Assembly: GCF_030052815.1 (NCBI RefSeq)
Contig: NC_079499.1
Span: 105,558,480 to 105,622,479 of the forward strand
DNA: 64,000 nucleotides
DNA from: Hevea brasiliensis
Taxonomy: Eukaryota > Streptophyta > Magnoliopsida > Malpighiales > Euphorbiaceae
Reading direction: 5' to 3'
The notes below the pieces were generated by a model that worked only from the letters and a program-made list of their open reading frames with translations, was not told the DNA's origin and did no database searches. This document shows positions 1 to 10,330 of the stretch, piece after piece. How positions within the stretch are numbered: position 1 is the first letter of the stretch; the number at the start of each line of letters is the position of its first letter. The translations under genes were made by a program, and so were the position numbers.

Positions 1-506
1 ATTTAAACCTCAGGCATACTTATATTGCATCCTTACCAGAAGCATTACAACTAACTCCACGAGTATTGCTTTGCTACGGAAGAGCAATGAATGCTATCAC
101 TATAGGGAAATCCATCAAATGACTCGGCCCATGCGGACAAAATGTGCGAGCAACGAGAAATTGTTCAAAGATATCATTGACAACGAAAGCTTTGAAGAAT
201 GTATGCCAGAAGTCTCACCTTGCCATTAAATGCAAGGAAAAGAACTGTGAATGCAAGCCAAAAAAGAAAGCACATTACAAAAAGCATCCCTCTGGGTTCA
301 AACCCCCTTTCAAGCAAAAGAAAGGAAGAAAGTCAGTCAGATACTTTCGAAAGAAAAGAACGGGTACAAAGAAGTCTGACAGGTGCTATGTCTGTGACAA
401 TCGAGGTCATTATGCCAAGAACTGCCAAAAAAACCCCAATAAGGCAGTTAAGCTATTACAACATATACAGCAGGCTTCTCACATCTCCCTAGAGCATGAT
501 GATGTT
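1..506 (+). pseudogene. EPRV coat-protein C-terminus with zinc knuckle (fragment A)
   Basis: This is a piece of the coat protein part of a caulimovirid polyprotein. It matches the windows at 34100-34590 and 51910-52390 base for base over long stretches. The basic, Lys/Arg-rich stretch encoded at about 200-370 is followed by an intact CX2CX4HX4C zinc knuckle (CYVCDNRGHYAKNC, about 387-428), which in this family binds nucleic acid during packaging. The frame open from 144 covers this part; upstream the frame is disturbed by small indels. The fragment is cut at 506 by the composite retroelement and resumes at 3301. Of the copies in the window this one has the best-preserved zinc knuckle. The match to a caulimovirid is clear; the genus is inferred. 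Confidence 0.85.
502..506. repeat. Target site duplication ATGTT, left copy
   Basis: ATGTT precedes TGTCACGACCC at 507 and is repeated at 3301-3305 right after GGGTCGTTACA. The uninterrupted viral sequence at 52390-52410 contains the site only once, which supports one insertion event with a 5 bp duplication, as LTR elements make. Confidence 0.85.
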
Positions 507-1040
507 TGTCACGACCCAACCTATGGGCCGGACCGGCACTAGGACCTGGGCCAGCCTAAAGCCCCCGAGGCCCGTAGTAAGCCTTAACTGTTCATTTACC
601 CAATTCTGAGGCCCATTGGGCCCAAATTCAAGAAACCAAGCGGACAGTCAGGCCATAAAATGGACTTTCCAACGGGGAGTTTTGACTCACCCGACCTGTA
701 AACACAATAAATACTCAATTGGGGAGCTCAGCTCACCCTCCACATACTCATCAACATAAAATAAATGGGAGCTCAGCTCCCTCATCCAATCCATCAAACA
801 TACATAACATATTTAAGTTTACAGGTCCAACATGATAAAAATATTACAGACCAAATTCAAATAAATACTGCTAACACATGCGGAAATTCTAGGAGTAATT
901 AAAATTACACAAACATGGATAAACAACCTGCGAAGGATAAAAGCAGGTTAACCCAGAACAAAATATCCTCCTGTGGCCTGTAAAAATTTTTGAACAGGAG
1001 TGAGCGTTCGACTCAGAGAGTAAAATATCAATCTTAACTA
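507..1040. repeat. Left arm of large inverted repeat
   Basis: The arm begins TGTCACGACCCAACC and pairs with 1514-2031. Landmarks on both arms include the GAGCTCAGCTC/GAGCCGAGCTC motifs, the CCTGCGAAGGATAAAAG block near 928 and the GTAAAATAT block near 1020. The arms have diverged by substitutions and small indels, so the palindrome is not recent. Such ends are typical of plant gypsy LTRs. Confidence 0.75.
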
Positions 1041-1513
1041 TAATCTCTATAACTATCTGAAACTAATGCAACTTGTAGAGTGAAATGCAACATCAACATC
1101 ATATTCACATCATAGCATCAAAAAGGTAATTTGGAGCACTCACACACCCTGTAACATCATTCATAGTATATGGGAGCTGATCCCTATCTGACTCTCTTAA
1201 ATCCAATCTGTGCCAAGAACTCATTTCGGACTTCCACTTAAATACCAAATCGGGTCCCAATGAAGAACTCAAGCCGTGTCTACCCGAAGGACCGGTCCCA
1301 GTGAAGAACTCAAGCCGTGTCTACCCGTCCTATCCATAGTCCACACCACATCACACGCACGCCAACACGCACACCGCTCCAAATTACCACAACAACACTC
1401 ATGGCACATTAACGATTATCAATGCAACATAATTCGTGCCTAGAGTTTAACTACATAAATATATGCATATAAGTGATGCATGGGCATCTTGAACATATAA
1501 TAATATCTAAATT

Positions 1514-2031
1514 ACAGTTAAAATTAATATTTTACTCATCGAGTCGACGCTCACTCTGTTCAAAAATTTTACAGCCACGGGAGGATATTTTGTTCAGGTT
1601 AACTCTTTTATCCTTCGCAGTTGTTTATCCATGTTTGTGTAATTTTAATTACTCCTAGAATTTCCGCATGTGTTAGCGGTATTTATTTGAATTTGGTCCG
1701 TAATATTTTTATCATGTTGGACCCTGTAAACTTAAATATGTTATGTATGTTTGATGGATTGGATGAGGAGCCGAGCTCCCATTTATTTTATGTTGATGAG
1801 TATGTGGAGGGTGAGCCGAGCTCCCCAATTGAGTATTTATTGTGTTTCAGTCGGGTGAGTCAAAACTCCCGTTGGAAAGTCCATTTTATGGCGGACTCTG
1901 TCCGCTTGGTTTCTTAATTTGGGCCCAATGGGCCTCACTGGGTAAATGAACAGTTAAGGCTTACTACGGGCCTCGGGGCTTTAGGTCGCCCAGTCCTAGT
2001 CTTGGTCAGGCCCATAGGTTGGGTCGTGACA
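1514..2031. repeat. Right arm of large inverted repeat
   Basis: Reverse complement of 507-1040. It ends GGGTCGTGACA and is followed after four bases by TGGTATCGAGCC (2036-2047), which looks like a damaged initiator-tRNA-Met primer binding site. Read this way, the arm is the 3' end of a plus-strand 5' LTR, and the left arm is the same LTR end in opposite orientation. Confidence 0.7.
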
Positions 2032-2035
2032 AATG

Positions 2036-2293
2036 TGGTATCGAGCCGGACTCCCTCGATGCAGTGGGTGCGAGGGCGCCCCGGAAGGCGGTGGGTTGTA
2101 ACAATTTGTGGGGACGGCGTCATGCGCTGCTGCAGTGCCGCCCGTCCACATCGGAAATGGGAGAAGGGAATCGGGCCATATATGTGGGGTCACCTAAACT
2201 GGTCAAGCGCTTTTGGGAGCGAAACCTCCCAAGGGACAAATCCGTGAGGCCCACGGGCCAGCGGACAATCTTGGCCAATGGTGGGTCGTTACA
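2036..2293 (+). repeat. Short LTR-like direct repeat, 5' copy
   Basis: About 258 bp, repeated at 3033-3300 with scattered small indels. Shared blocks include GAGCCGGACTCCCT, GACGGCGTCATGCGCTG and GCGAAACCTCCCAAGGGAC. It ends GGGTCGTTACA and abuts a primer binding site at 2294, as expected of a 5' LTR. Confidence 0.65.
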
Positions 2294-2305
2294 TGGTATC
2301 AGAGC
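2294..2305 (+). other. Primer binding site, initiator tRNA-Met type
   Basis: TGGTATCAGAGC directly follows the LTR end TTACA at 2293. This sequence is complementary to the 3' end of plant initiator tRNA-Met and primes minus-strand DNA in many plant LTR elements. Confidence 0.75.
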
Positions 2306-3032
2306 TTAGGCTCCAGATTCATAGGGAAAAATTATCTAAGTGTTGGGAAGAGTCTACTCGGAGACACTTGCGGAGTATAGGATTCATTTCGTCTTTTCCT
2401 GTAATTCTTTGTTTCTAGATTCTACGTTATACCTCTGAAATATAAGATTACCTCGCTTAGTGTCTTGATTTTCGTGGAGTACACAAATGTGAAATAGAGT
2501 TAGTAGACATGTGAGATCTATCATGAGGATCGTACTCCAAGAAATGTTATATTTTTGTCGGTATGGGTTTAAATGGTGTGCCCATTTCGTAAGACACGAG
2601 TACATAAAAGTGAGTCTTAAAAGTACAGTTGCCTAGATAAGGATGAGGATACCACTCTGGCGGTCATGGTAGATGACCCGGTCGAATAAGTTTGTGATAA
2701 TAGAAGATTCAGAGAGATAAGAAATTAGGAGACCTAGTCCGCCAGACGTATCGTAGTAACTATACAATGTTCTCGATGTCCGCTCTGTAGTCGCAGATTG
2801 ATGCGACATGAGATTATTGTGTAGAGCTGCGTGCATCCCCGTGGTGCTCCATAATGAGGGTGTTTGAGATGGCTTGTTTTGGTACGATTATGCGAGCGAG
2901 TTCTATATTTGCAGAGGAGTTGGGAACTCCTGGCTAAGAGTTTAGAGTTAGAATATTGAAAGGTCACAGTTGGGTGATAACTAGAGTCAGTGACTCAGTT
3001 ATCCCAGCATGAGCTAGAGTTTCATCAAGAGT

Positions 3033-3300
3033 TGCTATCAGAGCCGGACTCCCTCCAGTACGAGTGGGTGCGAGGACGCCCCCAGCGGAAGTTGGTGGGT
3101 TGTAATTTGTGGGACGGCGTCATGCGCTGCAGTGCCGCCGTCCCACATCGGAAATGGGAGAAGGGAATCTGGGCCATATATGTGGGGGTCAGCCTAAACT
3201 GGTCAGCGCGCTTTTGGGAGCGAAACCTCCCAAGGGACAAATCCGTGAGGCCCATGGGCCAAAGCGGACAATACTGACTGGGCTGGGCTGGGTCGTTACA
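3033..3300 (+). repeat. Short LTR-like direct repeat, 3' copy
   Basis: Second copy of the repeat at 2036-2293. It ends GGGTCGTTACA at 3300, followed at once by the ATGTT duplication. The 2306-3032 interior between the copies has no recognisable protein; open frames there are short and unsupported. Confidence 0.65.
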
Positions 3301-3397
3301 ATGTTGAATCCCTGTTCTCTGAACAGGATGAGCCCGATGAAGATACAGTCTTTGCCCTTGGAATAGACACTGGATCAGAAGAAGATTACTCATTCAC
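3301..3397 (+). pseudogene. EPRV polyprotein linker, continuation of fragment A
   Basis: Matches 52391-52490, the acidic linker between the coat protein zinc knuckle and the aspartic protease (codons for runs of Glu/Asp). It ends in mid-frame at CATTCAC where the LTR of element E1 begins. No continuation is found beyond the truncated E1, so the rest of this viral copy is lost from the window. Confidence 0.8.
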
Positions 3398-6300
3398 TGT
3401 CACACCTTACCCCTCTGTAAGGCATAACATGATCCCGTAGAACACTTAATGAACTATCGAACTTCACCTACCGATAACTCATTAAGTACCCTACAAGGGA
3501 TTTTAAAACAGTTTTTTTACATTTTAGAAGTGGCGAGCATTTTGGTAGGAATTAAAAACCATTTATTCAGAGTTTAAATACTTATAAAAATTTTTGTCCA
3601 TTTAAATTTTGCCGCAAATTTTATAAAAATTTTGACAGAGTTTCGTTTGAAATTGGAGAAAACAGTTCTTCAAATACCAAAAAAAAACACTTCCAAAAGT
3701 TTTTCGCAACTCCCAACCTTCAATAAATCTCAATCAACTCAATTCAACACATTTCAAAATAATTTCACAATATAAATCAAGATTTATCATCTCAAAATAT
3801 TTAATATCTCCAATCACAAAGCATAAAACATAAAATTCACATGTATAAATATTTAATTTACAGAAGAAAATCCAAAATAATATTATTACAATTTATTTAC
3901 AACTGCTCAACTTACATTGATACATACAACATTTATATATTTACATCAAAATTAGTTACAAGGGTATAAAATAATACCCGTACAAAAGATTGGTGTGATC
4001 TTCAGCTCAGTAGCAGCTCACTCTGCTGTTTTTTCCTTGCTCTTATCTGCGACAGCAAAATAAGCTATCGCTGAGTATAAAAATACTCAGTGGTGCACAA
4101 TAAAAATTTAAAATGCAATACATAAATCATTCATTGGTGAAACACAATTTAAATATTTCTCAAATTAACAAAGCTCATAATAACACAATTTAGTCAAACA
4201 ATTTCATAAACACAGTGTTGCCAAAGTCATACACAACTTAAGCCATGACACAAAATTTCCGATCAATGCCGTGTTGTACACCACGACAAAGCAATCTCAA
4301 CCCCATTAATCGAAATCAATGAGGGAGGTGGCTAGCTAGCTAATGAGTACTCATTCGATCTCAACCTCAACTGGCAAGCCAGAGAGGGAGGAAAATAAAT
4401 GATCTCAACCCCATAAATGGAGGAGGAATAATGTTATACTGTCATGCTAAGTGTGAGCATAAAATCAATTCAAAACAATTTATTCAAATAATTTATGAAA
4501 AATCTAATCAATTTCCAAAGTCATATTTGCGATCATAAAATGGCAACACAGTACATAATTAATCACAAAAGTCAAATTTTTTAGAATAAAATATTTAAAC
4601 AAGAATTTTTTTTGTGCACAGACCTGACGTGAGCCGCCTCTAGGCCTTGACTCAGTCTCTCCGAGCCTCCAAGTCTTTTTCAACTGAAACACACAGTTTC
4701 ATAGTGTTTCAGTACCATAACTTAACATAAGTCCGAAAATAAATTTAACTTTATTTTTACTAGTTCTATTGCGTTAAATTCGACGTTCTCGAAGTTTTTG
4801 TGTTTTGGGTTACTATTCACTACACTATTCAAGTCAAATTGTTGACTTTTTAAGGCTTAATAAGTATGGGAACTCCAACTTCACCCACATACCACATTTT
4901 GGTCATTAAATTTGTTGGTTTTGGTCATTTTCTCAAAGCTTAAATCCTTTTGGCCAAATTGTCAAATTTTCAGTTTTGGTGCTCCAAGTTGCACTGTTCC
5001 ATTGGTCAATCTACTGTTGGAATTTTGCAAAACTTCCTTCATAGAAAATGTTCCTTAATGTCTTAAGTTTATTCTCCTTTTTGAATCACCCCAATTAGAG
5101 TTTTGTAGCTCAAGTTATGGCCCTTTGAATCAGGGCTGTCGGATGGAAAATAACCCAGATTTTCTGGGCAAAGTTTGGTGCTGGCAGATTTGGGTCACCA
5201 ACTTGGGGTGGCCAAATAGCTTGGTTGCTGGCAGAATTTGGACTTGTATTCTTCATGAAAGTTTTAGGTCTATATCTCATCTAATCACTGGTAAAATTTC
5301 AGGTCAATTTGATCTGCCTAGCTCGAGTTATGACCAAATGAACAAACACTGTTCATTTGATCAGTTTGTACAGTGGCAGCCTGCTCTTATGCAACTTTGG
5401 TCAATTGGTTCACTAAGTTTTGGTCACTTTTTGGGCATGGTTCCTAAATGAACATTGTGTCATTTTATGTCTATTTTCATCCCCAATTGGTACCTTATCA
5501 ATTGGACTTGTAAAATTTCAGTTTTGGTCCTTCAAAGTTGACTTGGTAATGCTGCCAGCAGCATGACCATTTACCCTACGAATTTGACTTCCATTCCAAC
5601 AATTCCCACACATCTCCTTTGGTCATTATTGACCATTTTTCACTTCACAATAGGTCAAAGTCATCATTTATGCATTTCTCCAAAATTTGCCTCAAAACCC
5701 TAAGCCTCCAAACCCTAATCTCACTACTTAATTACCATTAGCAATTTCAAAGTTCCAAACTATAATCATTCAACTAATTAAGGCTTTTAAACTCATTCTA
5801 ATGCATCAAACCATACAAATTATGTCCCGTCTTCAAGCTGGCCAAAAATTCAGTTTGGCCCTCCCCCCATATTTTTATTTCATTTTAAGGTTATTTACAA
5901 GCTCTTAATGCCATACTAATACTAATTAACCAAAAAAAAGTTGAAGTTTATAGCACTAACCTTGAGCAGAATTTTCTTCCTCCTTTTCTTCAAATTTTCC
6001 TTCTTTCTTTTCCTTGAATCCTCTTTCCTAGTTGCCCAAACAACATCTAGTTATGGTAGGACAATTTTTCATGGTTGGGTTTTGGGTTCTTCAAGCTCAA
6101 AAATGAGCTTTCATGGTGTTTTGTGAGAGAGTTTGGGAGAGGGAAGGGTGGCGGCAAGAATGGGAAGAAGATGAGGTTTTTATTTTTTTTTCTTTTCTTT
6201 TCTTTTATCCATTTTGGCTTATGGAAGACCATAAAAAAAAATTAATTAATTAATTAATTATACACTTATGGCATCATGCATGATGTCATGCATGATGTCA

Positions 6301-6850
6301 TCAACTTTACTTTTTCATTTTTCTTTTTTTTTTTTCTATTTTTCTATTAGTTCTTTAATTTAATTCTCGATTCCGAAATTTTCTTTTCTCCGATTTTATT
6401 TGACAGTTAGGTCAGGAGTCAGCTCTCGGGGTCAATTGACCAAATTGCCCCTCACCGGTTTATCCCAGTTTACAAATAATTCCATATTTCTTCCGGCTCC
6501 CTGACCTAATTATTTGACCCTTATGATTCTTTTTCGTGATTTTCTCTTTTCCACTATGTTCATAAGGGTCCTAAGGACCGCAACGTCACATTTTACGGTT
6601 CGAAATTTGAGTTTAAAACGACTTTGCAGTCGTTCCCGAGGAGGTCACCCATCGCTATGACTCTCGGCTCGTTTAACTTCTTATGTTATGTTTTTCTTAT
6701 TTATATTTAACTAATTGAACATTACTAATTATTTGTGTTTATGGTTTCTCTAGTTGTCTTAAGTATGGTTCTAATCTCCTTAATTGTCCGGACAGACATC
6801 GATCACCGGAACAATGAAATATACTAAGCTATACAGATAGGGGTGTTACA
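3398..6850 (-). repeat. E1 3' LTR (complete)
   Basis: 3.45 kb, bounded by TGTCACACCTTACC and GGGGTGTTACA. It is followed by the pyrimidine tract ATTCTCCCCCCCC, which is the polypurine tract on the element's sense strand. It contains the hairpin CTGAGTATAAAAATACTCAG plus TGGTGCACAA (4071-4100), a CTAGCTAGCTA run near 4330, and repeated TTGGTC words between 4900 and 5600. Short plus-strand open frames (such as 5125-5451) run antisense to the element and are not genes. Confidence 0.9.
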
Positions 6851-7625
6851 ATTCTCCCCCCCTTAAATAAATTTCGTCTCGAAATTTTACAGTATCAATC
6901 TCGAGCAATTGTGGGTGTTGTCTCCTCATGTCCTCCTCTCGTTCCCAAGTAGCTTCTTGGCCCGAATGATGGTTCCACAGCACTTTTACCAATGGTATCT
7001 GCTTGTTCCGTAGCTGCTTCACCTCATAAGCCATAATCTTTATGGGTTCTTCTTCATATGTGAGGTTTGGATTCACTTTAATTTCTTCTACTAGTAGTCT
7101 ATGAGCTGGGTCTGATCGATACCTCCTCAACATAGACATATGGAAGACATTATGTATCTTCTCCAACTCTGGAGGTAGTGACAAACGATAAGCCAAAGGA
7201 CCCACTCTTTCCAATATCTCATATGGCCCGATAAAATGAGGACTTAGTTTCCCCTTTCTGCCGAATCTCATAATCCTCTTCCACGGAGAAACCTTGAGGA
7301 AAACTTTCTCACCCACTGCATACTCAATATCCCTTCTTTTCAAATCAATATAGGACTTCTGACGGTCTGATGCAGCTTTAAGTCGATCTTTGATCACCCT
7401 AATTTTCTCTTCAGTCTGTTGAACAATTTCGGGTCCAATCATTTTTCTTTCACCCACGTCATCCCAACACAACCGGGTTCTACATTTTCTGCCATACAAA
7501 GCTTCATATGGAGGCATCCCAATGCTAGATTGGTAGCTGTTGTTGTAAGCAAACTCAATCAAAGGTAAGTGTGTATCCCAACTACCCTCAAACTCAATCA
7601 CACAAGCCCGTAGCATGTCCTCCAA
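6846..7625 (-). pseudogene. E1 integrase C-terminal half with chromodomain-like tail
   Basis: About 259 residues of the integrase end. It carries the Ty3/gypsy landmarks [31 protein letters not shown], here read as [20 protein letters not shown] and YEALYGR, followed by a [20 protein letters not shown] segment (GPY/F module). The last 60 residues (KQLRNKQIPLVKVLWNHHS, EATWEREEDMR) match the chromodomain that targets chromoviruses to heterochromatin. Chromodomain and overall form suggest the Tekay/Del clade. It is separated from the upstream integrase part by frame breaks near 7630-7780. Confidence 0.85.
6851..6868 (-). other. E1 polypurine tract
   Basis: ATTCTCCCCCCCCTTAAA lies directly inside the 3' LTR. 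On the sense strand it is a G-rich purine run ending at the LTR edge, the usual plus-strand primer site. Confidence 0.8.
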
Positions 7626-7633
7626 AATCTGAA

Positions 7634-8206
7634 TTACCCTCTCGGGTGGCCATGCATGCGTGGGTGGAATGCGATCTTGAAGTTCAATCTAGTTCCTAGG
7701 GCTCTCTCAAGACTACCCCAATCTAGAAGTGAACCTAGGATCTCATGCGATACAATGGATCGGCACTCCATGAAGTCTCACAATCTCATCAATGTACAAC
7801 TTTGGCCAATCTGTCTAGGCGTAGTCCATTCGAATCGCGTAAAATGAGCAGACTTAGTTAGTCTGTCGACAATGACCCATACTGCATCATGACTCTTCTG
7901 TGTCCTCGGAAGTCCCATTACAAAATCCATTATTATTCTCTCCCGTTTCCATTCTGGCACTGACAGTGGATGTAATAACCCAGTTGGTACTTGATGCTCT
8001 GCCTTTACTTGCTGACAAGTTAGGCATTTGGATACAAACTCTGCCACATCTCTTTTTAAACTCATCCACCAGTAATGCTCCTTTAGCCCTCTGTACATTT
8101 TTGTACCACCAGGGTGCATAGCAAAAGGAGACTCATGTGCTTCCTTCAAAATGATCTGCCTCAAATCAACATCATTAGGAACACATATTTTACCCTGGTG
8201 TAGCAA
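7634..8206 (-). pseudogene. E1 integrase N-terminal half (zinc and catalytic core, broken)
   Basis: The integrase joins element cDNA to host DNA. The frame from 8206 shows the HHCC zinc module (HPGGTKMYRGLKEHYWW, then CLTCQQVK) and the first catalytic Asp in MDFVMGLPRTQKSHDAVW. The reading then breaks after DRLTKSAHF. Downstream, the expected SDRD block (second Asp) reads as SHEI. The HPQTDGQSER-like block that should hold the catalytic Glu reads as HPRMHGHP followed by a stop. The same odd replacement is found in E2 (17700-17740). As written the enzyme is inactive. Confidence 0.8.
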
Positions 8207-8245
8207 TAGACCATCATCCCTGATTGAGAACTCTGGTTTCTTGCC

Positions 8246-9023
8246 CTACCAAACTTCTTCCAACAGCTTCTGATACTTTTTATCATTTTGAGCAGCCATT
8301 TTGATCTGATCAATTAACACTGGCTGTACATGCCATGCAACTGCTGTCTGGCCCTCATCATTAATCTCTAAGCTGGCATGCAGTGACCTTAACTCATGCA
8401 CCAAAGACAAGGGAGTAACTTGTAGACTTGCCATAGTATTGCGACTCAGGGCGTCAGCCACAACATTAGCTTTTCCTGGCTGATAGTCTATTAGACAAAT
8501 CATAGTCTTTTATCAACTCTAACCATCTCCTCTGTCTCAGATTCAACTCTTTCTGGGTGCCCAAATACTTCAAACTCTTATGATCTATGTAGATGTAGCA
8601 CTTCTCCCCATACAAATAATGTCTCCAGATCTTAAGAGCAAACACAATGGCTGCAAGCTCCAAATCATATGTCGGATAATTCCTCTCATGCGGTTTTAGC
8701 TGGCGTGATGCATAGGCAATGACATTTCGATCTTGCATCAACACACAACCTTACCCATTGTGAGAAGCATCGCTGTAAACTGTATATTCTTTACCCGGTG
8801 TAGGTAAAGTTAGGACTGAAGCCTCTGTCAAACATCTCTTCAATTCATCAAAACTTTGCTGGCATTTGTCCATCCACTGAAATTTCACATCCTTTCTAAG
8901 TAGCTTGGTCAATGGAGATGCCAACATGGAGAATCCCTTCACAAATCGACGGTAGTATCCATTAACTTGAACTGCGAATCTCTGTGACATTTCTGGGTGG
9001 CTTCCAATTAAGGACAGCTTCAA
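8246..9023 (-). pseudogene. E1 RNase H
   Basis: RNase H degrades the RNA of the RNA:DNA hybrid. Visible in order: the post-RT connector (YYRRFVKGFSMLASPLTKLL, 9000-8900), YSDASHNG with the first catalytic Asp (about 8755-8780), [20 protein letters not shown] with the Glu, and [12 protein letters not shown] with the next Asp. [16 protein letters not shown] closes the domain near 8440. Frames are split near 8745-8751 and 8500, so the domain is not continuous. Confidence 0.85.
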
Positions 9024-9880
9024 TCTTGCTAGGATCTACCTTAATACCCTCTGCTGATACTATGTGCCCCAAAAAGGATATCTCCTTCAGCCAAAATTCA
9101 CATTTCGACAATTTGGCGTATAGCTGTTTCTCCCTCAAAGTCTGCAGTACAATCCGCAGATGTCTATCATGCTCTTCTGCATTCCTCGAATAGACCAATA
9201 TATCATCAATAAATACCACAACAAACTGGTCGAGGTATGGTCTGAAGATAGTGTTCATCAGATCCATAAAAGCGTATGAGCATTAGTTAACCGAATGGCA
9301 TGACCAAGAACTCATAATGGCCATAGCGGGTTACAAAGCGATTTTAGGAATACTCGCTCTTGTACTTTCAGCTGATAATAACCTGATCTCAGGTCAATTT
9401 TGGAGAACACAACTGCACCCCTCAACTGATCAAACAAATCATCAATACGGGACAATGGGTATCTGTTCTTTATCGTCACCTTATTCAACTGTCGATAGTC
9501 AATGCATAACCGGAGAGTGCCATCCTTCTTCTTTACAAATAACACCGGCGCTCCCCAAGGTGACACACTAGGGCGAATGAAGCACTTATCAAGCAGCTCT
9601 TGCAACTGCACTTTCAATTCTTTTAGTTCTGCTGGTGCCATTCTGTATGGTGTTATGGAGATTGGGTCCACACCAGGCATAACATCAATTTCAAACTGCA
9701 CTTCCCTTTACGGAGGTAATCACGGCAATTCATCAGAAACACATCAGGAAAGTCACATCTGATAGGAATGTCCTCGATCTTTGGACTCTCCACTTGGGTG
9801 TCTATCACATGTGCCAAGTACGCCTCACACCCTTTCTTAATCATTTTCTGGCGGTCTGGTGAAATAATGTTTGAAGGCAA
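8962..9880 (-). pseudogene. E1 reverse transcriptase
   Basis: Ty3/gypsy RT in three pieces. 9880-9701 covers the link from protease. 9701-9312 carries [40 protein letters not shown] and the [15 protein letters not shown] block with a catalytic Asp. 9267-8962 carries [12 protein letters not shown], the FIDD form of the YXDD active site, then LSKCEFWL and the [11 protein letters not shown] block. Frameshifts lie near 9700 and in the 9270-9340 segment. The catalytic motifs survive but no single frame spans them. Confidence 0.88.
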
Positions 9881-10052
9881 TATCGCCTCTCCCCATGTAT
9901 TACTACATCACCATGCGAGGAAGACCAAAAGTGGCGTCTTCAATCTACGATCAATCATGGCGTGATGCTCGGCTAACCAATCCATGCCCAAGATAATGTC
10001 ATAATCTCTGAAGGGCATTTCAATTAAATCGACAAAAATGTGTGTCCTTGGA

Positions 10053-10330
10053 TCACCAAAGGGCGATCCTATATAGTCTATTTACCCTGACCTCCTGGCC
10101 TAATGGACTAGTTACTAGCACATCATAGTCCATTGGTACACACTGAATAGCAGTAGAACACATCACACTAGCACTAACATATGAATGTGTGGAGCCAAGA
10201 TCAAATAACACATACACATCTTGGTCAAGGATGGAGAAAATACCAGCTACTACGTCTGATGTTTCAGCTTCCTCCCTCTGACGCATAGTATACACTCTGG
10301 TAGTGCGCCATCGGATCTTGGTGGTTAACA
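10053..10330 (-). pseudogene. E1 aspartic protease
   Basis: The retroviral-type protease that cuts Gag-Pol. The frame shows VYVLFDLGSTHSYVSASVM (about 10170-10230). The usual active-site motif in this clade is D-S-G-S/A-T-H-S; here the second residue is Leu (DLGSTHS), and the catalytic Asp is kept. The frame continues to about 10053 and then breaks before the RT. Confidence 0.75.

Larger units (their letters stand above)
507..3300. mobile_element. Composite non-coding LTR-type insertion with a 0.5 kb inverted repeat
   Basis: A 2.79 kb insertion in the viral fragment, bounded by ATGTT duplications and by ends TGTCACGACCC and GGGTCGTTACA. Its left part (507 to about 1040) recurs in reverse complement at about 1514-2031, making a large hairpin with a loop of about 470 bp. 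That loop resembles the LTR remnant at 25368-25740. The right part has two direct repeats of about 260 bp (2036-2293 and 3033-3300) around about 740 bp of non-coding DNA, with a primer binding site after the first. I see no gag or pol. It may be a TRIM/LARD-like element nested with a palindromic LTR; the true order of events is unclear. Confidence 0.7.

Noticed and set aside
2384..2967. Minus-strand ORFs in the interior of the composite element
   Set aside because: They are 67-77 codons, overlapping, on the strand opposite to the PBS orientation, and lack Gag or Pol motifs.
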